DNA of 64,000 nt from Spiroplasma cantharicola. Lineage in GTDB: Bacteria > Bacillota_I > Bacilli_A > Mycoplasmatales > Mycoplasmataceae. Below are positions 40,955-54,387 of this stretch, in pieces. How positions within the stretch are numbered: the first letter of the stretch is position 1; each line of letters opens with the position of its first letter. The DNA lies in the NCBI RefSeq assembly GCF_001281045.1, contig NZ_CP012622.1, positions 310,001-374,000 of the forward strand. Reading direction: 5' to 3'. The notes under the pieces were generated by a model that had not been told where the DNA came from, ran no database searches, and was given only the letters and a program-made list of their open reading frames with translations. The position numbers and the translations under genes were made by a program.

Positions 40955-41974
40955 TTGTTAACAAAACGTCAAAATTTAATTTTGAAATCTATTATTGAAG
41001 AATATATTAAAACTGCATTACCAGTTGGTTCTAAAAGAATTCAAGAGGTTTTAACAATGGAAGTATCTTCAGCAACAATTAGAAATGAATCAGCATTTTT
41101 AGAAGAACAAGGCTTTTTAGAAAAAGCACATACGTCTTCAGGAAAAGTTCCTTCAACAAAGGGTTATCGATATTATGTTGATAACCTTATGGAATCAAAT
41201 AATATTGAAGATATCAAAGTTCAAATCAATGAAATTTTTAAAAAAAGAGGAGCGACTATTGATGAAATTTTAGAAAAAACTTCATCAATATTAAGTGAGA
41301 TGACAAAGTTAGCAACAGTTGTTGCTACTTCAGAAATTAATGGAGAGTTGCTTTTATCAAAAATTGAGTTAATACCAATTTCAAGTAAGTCAGCAGTAGT
41401 TATATTTGTTCTTTCAAACGGAGCAATTGAAAATAAAAATATAAGTCTTGATTCAATAAGTTTAGAAGAATTAAGATTATCAATTGATTTATTTAATGAG
41501 AGATTAATAAACTCAAAAATTTCAGAAATTGAAACTAAATCTCAGGCGATGATTCCTGTTTTAAGACAACAAGTTAAAAAGTATGAATTTGTCTTACAAA
41601 CTTTAATTGGTGCGTTGATTCATACCGACTCAAATAAATCAAGAACAAGTGGTGTCAAATATTTATTAGAAAATCCAGAGTTTAATGATGCAAAAAAAAT
41701 AAAAGATATTATTCAATTTATTGAAAATGCTTCTCCTTTTGTTTGATTTAATTATCAAAGTAAAACAAACAAAACCACTGTTGCTATTGGTTTAGAAACA
41801 GGTAATCAAAATGATGATATTGCAGTTATTGGAACAAACTTCCCCACAAAAGGTGGGGGCAAAGGTGCTTTAGCTCTAGTTGGGCCTAAAAGAATTGAAT
41901 ATGATAAAGTATCAAAACTTTTAGAATGAATAAGCAATAAAATCGAAGAAAAATTTTTGTTGGAAGGAGAATAA
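40955..41974 (+). CDS. hrcA: Heat-inducible transcription repressor HrcA
   Basis: HrcA binds CIRCE operators and is kept active by chaperones; heat relieves repression. The 339-residue protein opens with the winged-helix MLTKRQNLILKSIIEEYI and VGSKRIQ, has the SSATIRNE recognition helix (about 34-41), and a C-terminal segment with a Gly-rich AVIGTNF and GALALVGPKRIEYDKV end. The start is TTG with GGAGGTG seven bases upstream; no in-frame ATG fits. A TGA Trp near residue 264 must be read through. Confidence 0.96.
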
Positions 41975-41976
41975 CA

Positions 41977-42642
41977 ATGGAAAAAGAAAAAATGAAATCA
42001 ATTTTAGATTTATTTGAAAATATTAAAAAAGAATTAAAAATAGATTCAAAAGAAAACAAAGATCAAAAAAACAATAAAGATCACAAAGAACAAAAAAATC
42101 CTCATGAAAATAAGGACAGTAAAGAAAATAAGGATAAAAATCACGATAAAGAAAATAAAGTTGAAGAACTTACTAATATTGAAAAATTAGAATTAGAGTT
42201 TGTCGCTTTAAATGAGCAAATTGCAAAACTTGAAGAAGCAAGATTAATTGCAGTTGCAGATAATCAAAATACAGTTAGAAGATTCCAAAATGAAAGTGCT
42301 TTGGTTAGAAAATATGGTGGAGAAAAATTAGCCTCTGAGTTAATTCCAGCAATAGATATGTTTAGAGGAGTTTTAAAATCAACTCCTGATAATCCCGAAA
42401 TTAAAAATTATTTAATGGGATTTGAAATGATTATTAATCAAATTGATCAAGCATTAACTAATGCTGGGGTGACAATGGTTGTTGTAAAACCAGGAGATGA
42501 TTTCAATCCAGAAGTGCATTCTGCAATTGAACAAGTAAAAAGTGAAGAGTTTAAATCAGGAAAAATAGCAATTGTTGTTTCAAATGGTTATAAACTACAT
42601 GATAGAGTTATTAAACATGCAGCTGTAAAAGTTGCAGAGTAA
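41977..42642 (+). CDS. grpE: Nucleotide exchange factor GrpE
   Basis: GrpE releases ADP from DnaK. The 221-residue protein has a low-complexity N-terminal stretch of about 45 residues made of Lys, Asp, Glu, Asn and His (for example NPHENKDSKENKDKN), then a coiled coil and the canonical C-terminal wing (ALTNAGVTMVVVKPGDDFNPEVH, AAVKVAE). Two bases separate its ATG from the hrcA stop. SD GAAGGAGA lies at the end of hrcA. Confidence 0.96.
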   Translation: MEKEKMKSILDLFENIKKELKIDSKENKDQKNNKDHKEQKNPHENKDSKENKDKNHDKENKVEELTNIEKLELEFVALNEQIAKLEEARLIAVADNQNTVRRFQNESALVRKYGGEKLASELIPAIDMFRGVLKSTPDNPEIKNYLMGFEMIINQIDQALTNAGVTMVVVKPGDDFNPEVHSAIEQVKSEEFKSGKIAIVVSNGYKLHDRVIKHAAVKVAE

Positions 42643-44502
<1,860 letters not shown>

Positions 44503-44506
44503 TTTT

Positions 44507-44536
44507 AAAAAACAACTAATTTGTAGTTGTTTTTTA
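44507..44536 (+). terminator. Terminator/attenuator between dnaK and dnaJ
   Basis: A 12-bp stem AAAAAACAACTA/TAGTTGTTTTTT with a five-base loop and T-run, inside the operon. It should lower dnaJ expression relative to dnaK; no separate CIRCE was seen for dnaJ. Confidence 0.8.
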
Positions 44537-44558
44537 AAGATAGGAAGGAAGGTATATT

Positions 44559-45689
44559 ATGGCTAAAAGAGATTACTATGAAATTTTGGGTATTGCAAAA
44601 TCTTCATCTGAAGACGATATCAAAAAGGCATATCGTAAATTAGCTAAAAAATACCACCCAGATATTTGTAAAGAACCAGATGCAGAAGAAAAGTTTAAAG
44701 AAGCTACAGAGGCAGCTGAAGTATTATTAGATGCAAATAAACGTCAAGCTTATGATCAATTTGGTCACGAAGGACTAAGTGGAATGGGTTCTGGTTTTGG
44801 TGGTGGATTTGGACAAGGATTTGGTGACTTCTTCTCAAATATGGGAGGAGCTGGCGATTTTTTCTCAGACATATTTTCAAATTTTTTTGGAGGTAGAGGT
44901 GGTTCTTCTTCAAGAGGCAGATCTTCTTCAAGGGGAAAAGATGTTGTAATAAGTGTAAGTTTAACTCTAAAAGAATTACTATTTGGTGTAGATAAAGAAG
45001 TTAAGTTAGATTTAATTTCGAAATGTGATGATTGTGATGGAGTTGGAGCAAAATCAAAATCTGATATAGTTGATTGTGAAGTATGTAATGGTCATGGTGT
45101 AGTTACTGTGCTTCAAGATATGGGTATTGCTAAATTTCAAACACAACAAGCGTGTCCAAAATGTAAAGGTAATGGAAAAGAAAATAAAAACCCATGTAAA
45201 ACTTGTAGAGGAAATGCAACAGTTCTTAAAAAAGAAACAGTTTCAATGCCAATACCAAGAGGTTTAGTTCCAGACCAACAAATTGTTTTAAGAAATGCAG
45301 GGAATTATTCTCCATCTGGTGGAGAACGTGGTCATTTATATGCAGATATTCATTTAAGTGGTTCTAAAAATTTAAGAATAGTAAATGATTTTGACATTAA
45401 GTTTAGATTTGATATTAGTTATCTAGATGCTATCCTTGCAAATGAAATTCCCATTAGAACACTTGATGGCAATATTAATATAAAAATACCAAAAGGTATT
45501 AAAAATGGTGAAATTATTACTGTTAAAAATTATGGATTATACAAAGGTGTTAAATCATCTCATAGAGGTAATTTATTATTAGAAGTTAATCTTGTAATTC
45601 CAAAAGATATTGAAAAAATTGAGAGAGAAAAATTACAAAGTATCTTAGATTCAACAGATTTTAAAGTAAAAAACAATTTAGAAGAATAA
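44559..45689 (+). CDS. dnaJ: Chaperone DnaJ (Hsp40)
   Basis: The 376-residue type I DnaJ stimulates DnaK ATPase and delivers substrates. The J domain has the invariant HPD at 33-35, followed by a Gly/Phe-rich region (about 70-115), then four zinc-binding CxxC repeats ([32 protein letters not shown]; the last with Ala for the final Gly) and the C-terminal beta domains. SD TAGGAAGGAAGG. It closes the HrcA operon at a strong terminator. Confidence 0.97.
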   Translation: MAKRDYYEILGIAKSSSEDDIKKAYRKLAKKYHPDICKEPDAEEKFKEATEAAEVLLDANKRQAYDQFGHEGLSGMGSGFGGGFGQGFGDFFSNMGGAGDFFSDIFSNFFGGRGGSSSRGRSSSRGKDVVISVSLTLKELLFGVDKEVKLDLISKCDDCDGVGAKSKSDIVDCEVCNGHGVVTVLQDMGIAKFQTQQACPKCKGNGKENKNPCKTCRGNATVLKKETVSMPIPRGLVPDQQIVLRNAGNYSPSGGERGHLYADIHLSGSKNLRIVNDFDIKFRFDISYLDAILANEIPIRTLDGNINIKIPKGIKNGEIITVKNYGLYKGVKSSHRGNLLLEVNLVIPKDIEKIEREKLQSILDSTDFKVKNNLEE

Positions 45690-45710
45690 CCTATTAGGTT
45701 ATTTTTTTTC
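45685..45710 (+). terminator. Terminator of the dnaK operon
   Basis: An 8-bp stem AATAACCT/AGGTTATT with loop ATT, followed by T residues; it overlaps the dnaJ stop codon. Confidence 0.88.
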
Positions 45711-45735
45711 CATAAAGTATTATTTTTCAAAGCCA

Positions 45736-45754
45736 CTAATTATTGTATAATTAG
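45736..45754 (+). promoter_or_regulatory. Palindrome covering the -10 of the repeat-protein gene
   Basis: CTAATTAT-TGT-ATAATTAG is a perfect 8-bp inverted repeat. A TATAAT (45746-45751) lies in its centre and right arm, 19 bases before the ATG at 45770. It could be an operator for an unknown regulator. Confidence 0.55.
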
Positions 45755-45769
45755 TTAGTGAGGTTTATT

Positions 45770-48001
45770 ATGTCTGATAAAATAAAAGTTTTAAAAATTA
45801 ATAAAAATTTAGCAAATAGTTATGAAAATAATTTAGATGATTTTTCTAACAATAAATTATGATTTGATGAAAATACAGGTGAAACATTGGTAACAGAATT
45901 TGATAATACAATGGAATTTAAAAGTAAAAATGTTTCAAAAATTGATCTTGTTCAAAATGCTAATTCTCATTTTTTTGCTCCAGAAAATTCCAATAATCTA
46001 AACTTTAATAAAAGTGATATCGAAAATAAAAAATATGAATCAATTAATCTTATAGACAAAATGATTATGCCAAGAAGATCTGATATTAGAAAAGAAATTA
46101 TTGATATGAGAGTAAGAAGTTATGAAAATGAAAAAAATGATAAAGAATATCTTCTTAATCAATTAAATAATGATTCAAAAATGCCTAATAATTTTAGAAA
46201 TTATAATTTAGCTAAAAATGAGAATATAGTATCTAACAATAATTATTATGAAAAAAATATAAGAGAGCTTGAAAATTCTTTAAATAAAAAAATTGATGAT
46301 ATCAAAAAAACAGTGGAAGTAACTTCAGAGCAAATAAATGAAATTTTTAATTATAATAATGAAATTATTATGAAAAAAACTATTAAAGATGAAGACAATA
46401 AATTGATTAAATCATCAAATAAAGCTCAATTAGAAATAAATGAAAAACCAAAGTCATTATTTTCTGAAATAATTAATGAAACAAAAATGATTTCTGATGT
46501 AAAAAGCTCAGGTGAGTCAATTTTTTTACTTAATGATGAAGGAAAGACAACTTCAAAAATTGAAAATGAACAGTTACCAATAAACGAAAATGTAATTCAA
46601 GAATCAACAATTTCTAATTTAAATACTCAAGATTCAACAGTTTTTGATTCAGACAAACAACAAGCATCAATTTCTGAATTAAATGTTGAAAAACCACAGA
46701 TTCTTCAATCAGGTGAAGATAAAGAAGGTTCAATTTTTGAGTTAAATAAACAAGAAGGATCAATTTCTGAATCAAAGATTGAAGAAACAAGTGAAGATAA
46801 AGAAGGCTCAATTTTTGAGTTAAATAAACAAGAAGGTTCAATTTCTGAATCAAAGATTGAAGAAGCAAGTGAAGATAAAGAAGGCTCAATTTTTGAGTTA
46901 AATAAACAAGAAGAATCAATTTCTGAATCAAAGATTGAAGAAGCAAGTGAAGTTCAATTAAATAATCAGGAATTGTTAGTTTCTGAAGTTGAAAAAACAG
47001 AATCAATAAAAGAAAACATTGAAGAACAAAAACAAGTTAAAGTAGAATCAAATTTTGCTAATGCAACAGAATTTTTTGAAAGTCAATTAGATGATGAAAA
47101 GTTATTAGCAGCAAACAGACTATTAGTAGAAAATAAATTATTAACTGAAAATAAAAGATTAATTGAAGAAAAATTATTAATCGAAAATAAACTTTTAGCA
47201 GAAAATAAGAGATTAACTGAGGAAAAAATTTTAATGGAGCAAAAATTTTTAGCTGAAAAAAAATTAAAGGAAAACGAACTTGAAAAAGAAGATAGTTTAG
47301 TGGAAAAGAGATTGTTGGAAGAGAAGAGAAAAATTTCAGAAGAACAATGATTAACTGAAAGAAAACTTTTTATTCAAAATAAATTAGCAGAAAAAAGAAG
47401 GTTAGAAGAACAGGGAAAAGTAGTTGCAAAAGATGAAATAATTAGTGATAAACAATATATGCTACAAGCAAATGAAATTGAAATAGAGGATAACATTGTA
47501 GAAGAAAAGACTGAATCACAAGCAATAAAATCTCAAACTAATTCAAAACAGGAATTAGATAATATTGTTCATGTCAATTTTGAAGATCAAAATACTAATA
47601 AAAAAAATAATGATAATATTTTAAATCTTAATAGAACACTTCCAAGTGCAGATTTAGATACAAAGGAATTAAACTCTTTCTTTAAAGAAGATAATAATTA
47701 TTCATTGCCAGTAATAAATAATTCTGATTATACAATTGCCAATACAGTGGATGATCTTCAAAAAGCTTTTAATAATCTTGAAAATAGAAATAAAAAAGAT
47801 CAAATGAAAGCAAAATTTTTTGAAAAAGATGGTGGAACAACTCAACTTGTTGAAAGTTTACAAAAAAAATCAAAAGAAAATAAGAAAAAAGAAGCTTCAA
47901 AATCTTTCGACTTTGATTCTTTTGAAAATTGATATAATGATTCAAAAGTAGATAAAAAAATTAGTAAATTAACAAAAAAGGAACTTAAAAAAAAGAAATA
48001 A
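45770..48001 (+). CDS. Large charged coiled-coil protein with 26-residue repeats
   Basis: Unknown function. The 743-residue, Glu/Lys/Asn/Ser-rich protein lacks signal or membrane segments. Residues about 316-393 are three tandem 26-residue repeats (EDKEGSIFELNKQEGSIS...), encoded by exact 78-bp units at 46715, 46793 and 46871 with a partial fourth. A following segment (about 445-530) repeats the seven-to-eight-residue pattern LL-x-ENK-RL-x-EE, a strong coiled coil. The C-terminus is very basic (KKISKLTKKELKKKK). It may be a scaffold or cytoskeletal protein. mnmA starts 15 bases after the stop. Confidence 0.83.
46715..46948 (+). repeat. Three tandem 78-bp repeats inside the coiled-coil gene
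   Basis: Units starting at 46715, 46793 and 46871 are near-identical (a few substitutions) and stay in frame, each encoding 26 residues. A fourth partial unit begins at 46949. Unit number can change by slippage or recombination without breaking the frame. Confidence 0.88.
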
Positions 48002-49144
<1,143 letters not shown>

Positions 49145-49191
49145 AAAAAATGAGTTAAAATAAAAATGAATTAGAAGAAGGTGTAGTTTAC

Positions 49192-49821
49192 ATGTTGCTA
49201 AGCAGTTCAACAAGTACGATTGTAATTGGAGTTGTTGTTTTAGTTGTTTTAATTTTTGTTATAGTTTCATCAATAACAAGTAAAAAGGCTCAAAAAGTAG
49301 AACAACAAAAAAGAAAGAAAGTAGTTAAAGAAGAAATTAAAAATTATCTTGCAAAGACACAAAACATAAAGAATATTAAAGTTGAATATGAAAAGGTTTA
49401 TGCAAGAAAAGGTGTTGAATATAAATATAGAGACGTTTTTGACGTTGTTGTTCAAATGTTTGAACCAAAGACTAATAAATTAATATCAACAAACGCTTAT
49501 GAAGTTGAGGGAATAACAACAAAATCAGGTAAAAATAATTATGTAACTGCATGACAAGTTAATGGCGAAATTGATCTTGAAAATACAAAAAGAAGAATTG
49601 CTATTGCTGAAAAAAAAGTTAAATTAACAAAACAAGAGAAAGTTGTATTAAAAAAAGAAGAAAAACAAAAAACTATTGAACATAAAACTCAAGTTAAAGA
49701 AGAACTTAAAAATATTAAAGTTGAGAAAAAAAATCAAAAAAGCAATAAGGATATTTCTCTTCAAATGGATAAAGCTATCAAAGCAACAACAGTTAAATTT
49801 ATACCAAGAAGAAATAAATAG
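49192..49821 (+). CDS. Single-pass membrane protein with basic C-terminal tail
   Basis: The 209-residue protein has one hydrophobic N-terminal helix (about 9-29, TIVIGVVVLVVLIFVIVSS) and a soluble cytoplasmic part. The last 80 residues are Lys/Glu-rich and coiled-coil-like. The middle portion (about 58-125) looks like a small mixed alpha/beta fold. The layout recalls YajC-type or membrane-anchored RNA-binding proteins, but no family was recognised. SD GAAGGTG. Confidence 0.78.
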
Positions 49822-49848
49822 CATATTTTTTTAGATATGTTTTTTTAT
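49822..49848 (+). terminator. Weak terminator-like hairpin
   Basis: A 5-bp stem CATAT/ATATG with T-rich loop, followed by TTTTTTT. The weak stem makes termination uncertain. Confidence 0.5.
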
Positions 49849-49864
49849 TTAGGGGGATTATAAA

Positions 49865-51937
49865 ATGAAAGTAGTTACAAAAGAAGATTTTAAAAGATAT
49901 ATGAGTGTTTGCCCTAAAATTGCTTGAATTTTTCATAGTTTAGAGAATTTTAAAAAAATAGTTAATCTAAGAAAAAATAAGATTGTTGAAACACATTACA
50001 AAGTTGAAATGAACAGTGATGAAGATTTCAATTCGTCTTTTGGTTTTAATGCAATTGATTTGTATTCTGATTTGCTTACACAAGAAGAAAGTCTTTTAAC
50101 AAAAGAACAGTTAATTCAAAAAGACTTATTGATTAAGCAATTAAATGATTTGAATGGTTTTGAAATTTCAGGTCTTCCTGCAGAAACAATTGTTGATGGT
50201 TTAGCAGTAGGTGAAGCTGCACGTGAGTATTATATTGAAAAGCTATATGAAGATAATGCCAAAAATAAAACAAACTTTGAATATTTTGATTTTCAAGATA
50301 TGGAATATCATCAAACAATTAAAAAAACCAAGGAGCTTTTAGAAAACAGAAATATTAAGTATTTATTTGAACCAACTTTTGAAGCTAATGATTCTATGCT
50401 TAGAGTTAGATGTGATGTTTTAATTAACCATGGTAATAGACATGTAACAATTGTTGAATTTAAAGCATCAACTGCATCAAAAGTCGAACATTTTTTTGAT
50501 GTTATGTATCAAAAAAAAGTTTTAGAAAAAAATGGTTATATTGTTGATGATGTAAATATAGGTTTAATAAACAGAGATTACATTAGAGCCACTGGTATTC
50601 AAAATGAGAGACGAGATTTTGAAGTATCAAATTTATATAATATTGATTTTGAAAATGATGTGAAGCCTAAAATTATGGATATAAAACTACCAATTAGTGG
50701 CGAATCTGATTTAGTATATTCGCAATTAATAAGAATCACAGATAAATTAGATAACTCTACAAAATTACCAAAAATAAATAGTCTAATTGATGGTATGGAA
50801 GCAAATGATTTTTATTTTGATGGGTGTATAAATGAAATATTAAATTTTTTTGAATCAGAAAAAAATTTATTTAATAGTAAGTGTCAAAAAATCAAATTTG
50901 AATATGCAAAATTAAGTTATAAAATTGAAGAAAAATACTGTCAACACGTTGTTCCATATTATGATAAAACTAATTTCAATCTTTATGAGCTTTCAGGTTT
51001 TAAAGCTTCTGCTGCAATTATTCATAGATTATTTCCAAATGATATATATATAGAAAATATTAAAAGTTTAGAGGATAGTAAATATATCTATAACTCTAAA
51101 AACTTATTTAAAGATGATCAAAAGAGAGTCATTAAGGTAGTTTCTAATTTTATTAAAAATAAAAAACTTGAAGCAAAAGATATTATTAAAGAAGGTTCCT
51201 ATGAAACAATATTAAATGATTTAAAACAATATTATAAATATCCAGTTTATATGTATGACTTTGAAACAGTTAAATGAGCGATTCCTAAATATGATAATTC
51301 ATGGTCTTATCAACAAATTCCCTTTCAGTATTCAATTCATGTAATTGATAATCCAAATTATGATTTTAATGATCCAATAAATACAATGAAGCATTTAAAT
51401 TTTATTGCAAGTAAACAAGAAGACCCAAGACCAGAATTTTTATTAAATTTTATTAGAGATTGTTTTAAATATGGCCCTGGTGTTTATGTTGCTTATAACA
51501 AATCTTTTGAAAAAGGGGTTTTAAAAAATCTTATCTATTGTTATCCCCAATTTACTGTTCCATTAACCTATATCTATATGAATACTATTGATTTGATGGA
51601 ATTTTTTAGAAAAAAATGTGACAATTGATTAATTTATCATCCTGAATTTAGAGGTTCATATTCTATTAAAAAAACTCAACCAGCTTTGGACAGTAGTTTA
51701 AATTATAAAGATTTAAAAATTAATAAGGGAGATAAAGCAAGTCAAACATTTAGACAATTTTTAGATAATATAATTAGTCAAGAAGAGTATGAAATAATTT
51801 TAAAAGAAGATATGCTTAAGTATTGTGATAGAGATACATTAGCAATGATTGTAGTGTTACAAAAAGTAGTTGATATTATTAAAGAATATAACCCAAATTT
51901 CTTAGAAGATCTTGAAAAGCAAAAGGAGGATAAGTAA
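49865..51937 (+). CDS. DUF2779-type protein with two nuclease-like domains
   Basis: The 690-residue protein resembles mollicute DUF2779 proteins. The N-terminus (CPKIAW with Cys16) and a later VRCDVLI...TIVEFKAST pair (about 180-202) match a PD-(D/E)xK/RecB-like nuclease core of the Cas4 type. The C-terminal half has DnaQ-like exonuclease motifs: YDFET (Asp and Glu at about 463 and 465), AYNKSFEKG near 541-549 and YCDRDTLAM at about 653-661. It may act on DNA or RNA ends in repair or defence; activity is not shown. It is followed one base later by fmt. Confidence 0.78.
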
Positions 51938-51938
51938 T

Positions 51939-52886
51939 ATGTATAAAGTGATATTTTGTGGAACACCTAATATATCAGTTGAAATTTTAAAGGGGTTAGA
52001 AAATATTGGAGTTTCAATTGAAGCAGTTATTACTCAACCTGATAAGCAAATTGGTAGAAAAAAGGAAATTAAATTTTCACCAGTAAAAGAATATAGTTTA
52101 AGTAAAAAATATAGACTATTTCAGCCTTTGAAAATCTCACAAATTTATGATGAGTTAAAAAAAATAGAAGCAGATTTTATGGTTACTTGTGCTTATGGAC
52201 AATTTATTACTCAACCCATTTTAGATCTTTTTAAAAATTGTGTTAATGTTCATGCAAGTCTTTTACCTAAATATAGGGGTGGAAGTCCTATTCAATATGC
52301 AATTATGAATGGAGAAACTAAAACTGGAATTTCATTAATGAAAATGATCAAAAAAATGGACGCCGGGGAAATATATTGTCAATCAGAAATAGCAATTAGA
52401 CAAGAAGATAACTCAGCTTTAGTTTTTGAAAAAATGGCTGTTTTAGGAAAAAAAATGATAGAAGAAAATTTATTAAAAATATTTAAAGGTGAGTTAAATG
52501 GAATTCAACAAGATGAGTCAAAAGTAACTTTTGCATATAATTTAAAAAATGATCAAGAAAAAATTGATTGAAATAAGTCTGCAAATGAGATTAATAATTT
52601 TATTAGAGCTTTAAGTCCTCAGCCAGTAGCATTTACATATATTAATCAAGAAAGAATTAAAATAAAATCAGCAAGAGTTATAAAAGATGAAGAAAAATTA
52701 ATAACATTGGATATATTATTTGCTAATGGTGAAATTATTGCAATAGATAAAGAAGGCATTATTGTAAATACTACTAATGGTTTTTTAAAAATTCTTGAAC
52801 TTCAAAGGGAAGGTAAAAAAATGGTTAGTGCAGCTACTTTTAGTGCTCCAAATTCACCTATAAAAGTAGGTTGAATATTCAAATAA
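51939..52886 (+). CDS. fmt: Methionyl-tRNA formyltransferase
   Basis: Fmt formylates initiator Met-tRNA. The 315-residue protein has the N-terminal Rossmann-type strand (IFCGTPNISVEIL), the loop with VNVHASLLPKYRGGSPI (Asn and His of the catalytic site), and a C-terminal OB-fold domain reached through a TGA Trp near 212. The family ATG is at 51939 with GGAGGA eight bases upstream, inside the end of the preceding gene. SLLPKYRGG is the diagnostic motif. Confidence 0.96.
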
Positions 52887-52978
52887 TTCTTTTAATTTCT
52901 AATAAATTCTTTCAAAGTAGCACAAAAGAACATTTTTTAGATATAATTTAAATAGATACATTAAAGGGAGATTAATTT

Positions 52979-53536
52979 ATGTCAGTAAACGATTTAAGAC
53001 CTGGAAGTACATTCTTATATGATGGAAACATTTTTGTGGTTTTAGAAAATTCATTTTCTAAAACAGGAAGACAACAGGGAAAAGTTACAGTAAAAGTAAA
53101 AAATTTAAGAACTGGTGCAAGAGTAGAAATTACTTTTACTGGTGGAGAAAAAGTAGATAAGGCTCTAATTGAAAAAAAAGATATGCAATTTTTATATAAT
53201 GATGGTTCAAATTGCGTTTTAATGAATACCGAAACATATGAGCAAGTTGAGATTGCTTCAAATAAATTAGAGTGAGAATTAAAGTTTATTACAGATGGTA
53301 TTATGGTAAAAATGACAGAGTATGATGGAGAAATTTTAGGAATAACTATTCCTGAAAAAATTGAATTAACAATAGTTGAAGCTGAGCCAGCTGTTAAAGG
53401 TGATACAACTAGTGGTGCTCAAAAAAAAGCAAAAGTTGAAACTGGATTAGAGATAACTGTTCCATTATTTATTAAAGAAGGAGAAAAGGTCCTAATTAAT
53501 ACTACTGATGGTAAGTATGCTGGAAGAGCTAATTAA
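52979..53536 (+). CDS. efp: Elongation factor P
   Basis: EF-P rescues ribosomes stalled at proline runs. The 185-residue protein has the KOW-like N-terminal domain (NDLRPGSTFLYDG), the middle OB domain and the C-terminal OB domain ending VLINTTDGKYAGRAN. At the tip of the functional loop, where PGKG (Lys32 or Lys34) is typical, the sequence is KTGRQQG with Arg31. A TGA Trp near residue 99 joins the halves. A TATAAT lies at 52942-52947; SD AAAGGGAGA. Confidence 0.95.
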
Positions 53537-53560
53537 AATAAGAAATTAGAGGTGAATAAT

Positions 53561-53851
53561 ATGTACATATCTATGGAAAGAAATTCTAGAGGAAATCTAG
53601 AAATAGATGAAAAAATACTAAGTAAAATAATTGAATTTGATGTTGTTTCAATAGCAGTTGGTTATAAAAGTATAAGTGTAAGTGTAACTATTCATCAGGA
53701 AACAGATTTATTTATTTTGGTTAGAGTATATGCTCTTGGAGAAGGTAAATTCTTTATGGATGGTGTTAAAGCTACATCAATTATTAACGACTCTATTTTT
53801 AAAACTTTAAAAGTAAAACCAAAAAATATTGCATTTGCATTTATTAAATAG
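53561..53851 (+). CDS. Small protein, possible Asp23/Gls24 relative
   Basis: The 96-residue protein follows efp by 24 bases behind AGAGGTG. Its pattern, a helix LSKIIEFDVVSIAV followed by alternating strands ISVSVTI and LFILVRVYAL, loosely recalls Asp23/Gls24-type envelope stress proteins, which also occur near efp in Bacillus. The resemblance is weak; treat as hypothetical. GTG 53552 is in frame upstream but forms part of the SD. Confidence 0.7.
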   Translation: MYISMERNSRGNLEIDEKILSKIIEFDVVSIAVGYKSISVSVTIHQETDLFILVRVYALGEGKFFMDGVKATSIINDSIFKTLKVKPKNIAFAFIK

Positions 53852-53925
53852 CTTCTGATATATTTAACAATTTAATATAAGTATCTTAGTTTGAATGATA
53901 GAAGAGGATAATAAAAAAATTATTT

Positions 53926-53962
53926 AAAAAACAAACAAAGTTTAAATTCTGTTTGTTTTTTA
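53926..53962 (+). terminator. Terminator after efp and its neighbour
   Basis: An 11-bp stem AAAAAACAAAC/GTTTGTTTTTT with a 14-base loop, followed by T-rich DNA. Confidence 0.82.
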
Positions 53963-54360
53963 TTTTCTATAAAATTTATAATTTTAATTGCTTATTTTAC
54001 CTTTAATGGTTTTTGACTTAATTTTTTAAATTTAAAGTGATAATTTTTATATAAAAACTTTGAGAGAATATATTAACTGAGAATGTTCAAAATTTTAATT
54101 ATTATGTAACTAGATTTGATTATCATTTCTAAATATTATGAAAGTATTTTTTAAGGTTTGATATTTTAACCAAGTTTAGGTATGCTACAAAAATTATTTA
54201 ATAATTAACTCAAAGAAAATATGTTATTACTAGTCATAATTAGTAATAAAAAAATCATATTATTAATGTTATTAACACTTATTGTAATACAATTTTAATA
54301 ATTTTATATCCCCCTTATCTATAATAACCTTTAAAAATAGGGGGAAATAGTGTATAATAA
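53963..54360. other. Gene-free AT-rich region with inverted repeats
   Basis: No reading frame of gene quality was found on either strand. It contains an inverted repeat ATTACTA/TAGTAAT (54226-54232/54241-54247) followed by seven A; read on the minus strand that has terminator form. Near the right end lies the C5/G5 hairpin listed separately, and a TATAAT at 54353-54358. Confidence 0.6.
54309..54345 (+). promoter_or_regulatory. C5/G5 inverted repeat before the coiled-coil gene
   Basis: CCCCC-T-TAT pairs with ATA-GGGGG across a 19-base interval, with one bulged T. Runs of five C and five G are very rare in this AT-rich DNA. It ends eight bases before TATAAT (54353-54358), so it spans the -35 region and may be an operator or cis structure. 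Confidence 0.5.
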
Positions 54361-54387
54361 ATCTATATTTAAATGGAGGAACTAGGC

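Noticed and set aside
46614-47006. Minus-strand frame of about 130 codons opposite the 78-bp repeats
   Set aside because: It is a Leu/Gln-rich shadow of the repeats and lies wholly inside a better plus-strand gene.
53963-54360. Search for a hidden gene or origin-like element in the longest gap
   Set aside because: Frequent stops in all frames on both strands, no DnaA-box cluster or repeat array seen.
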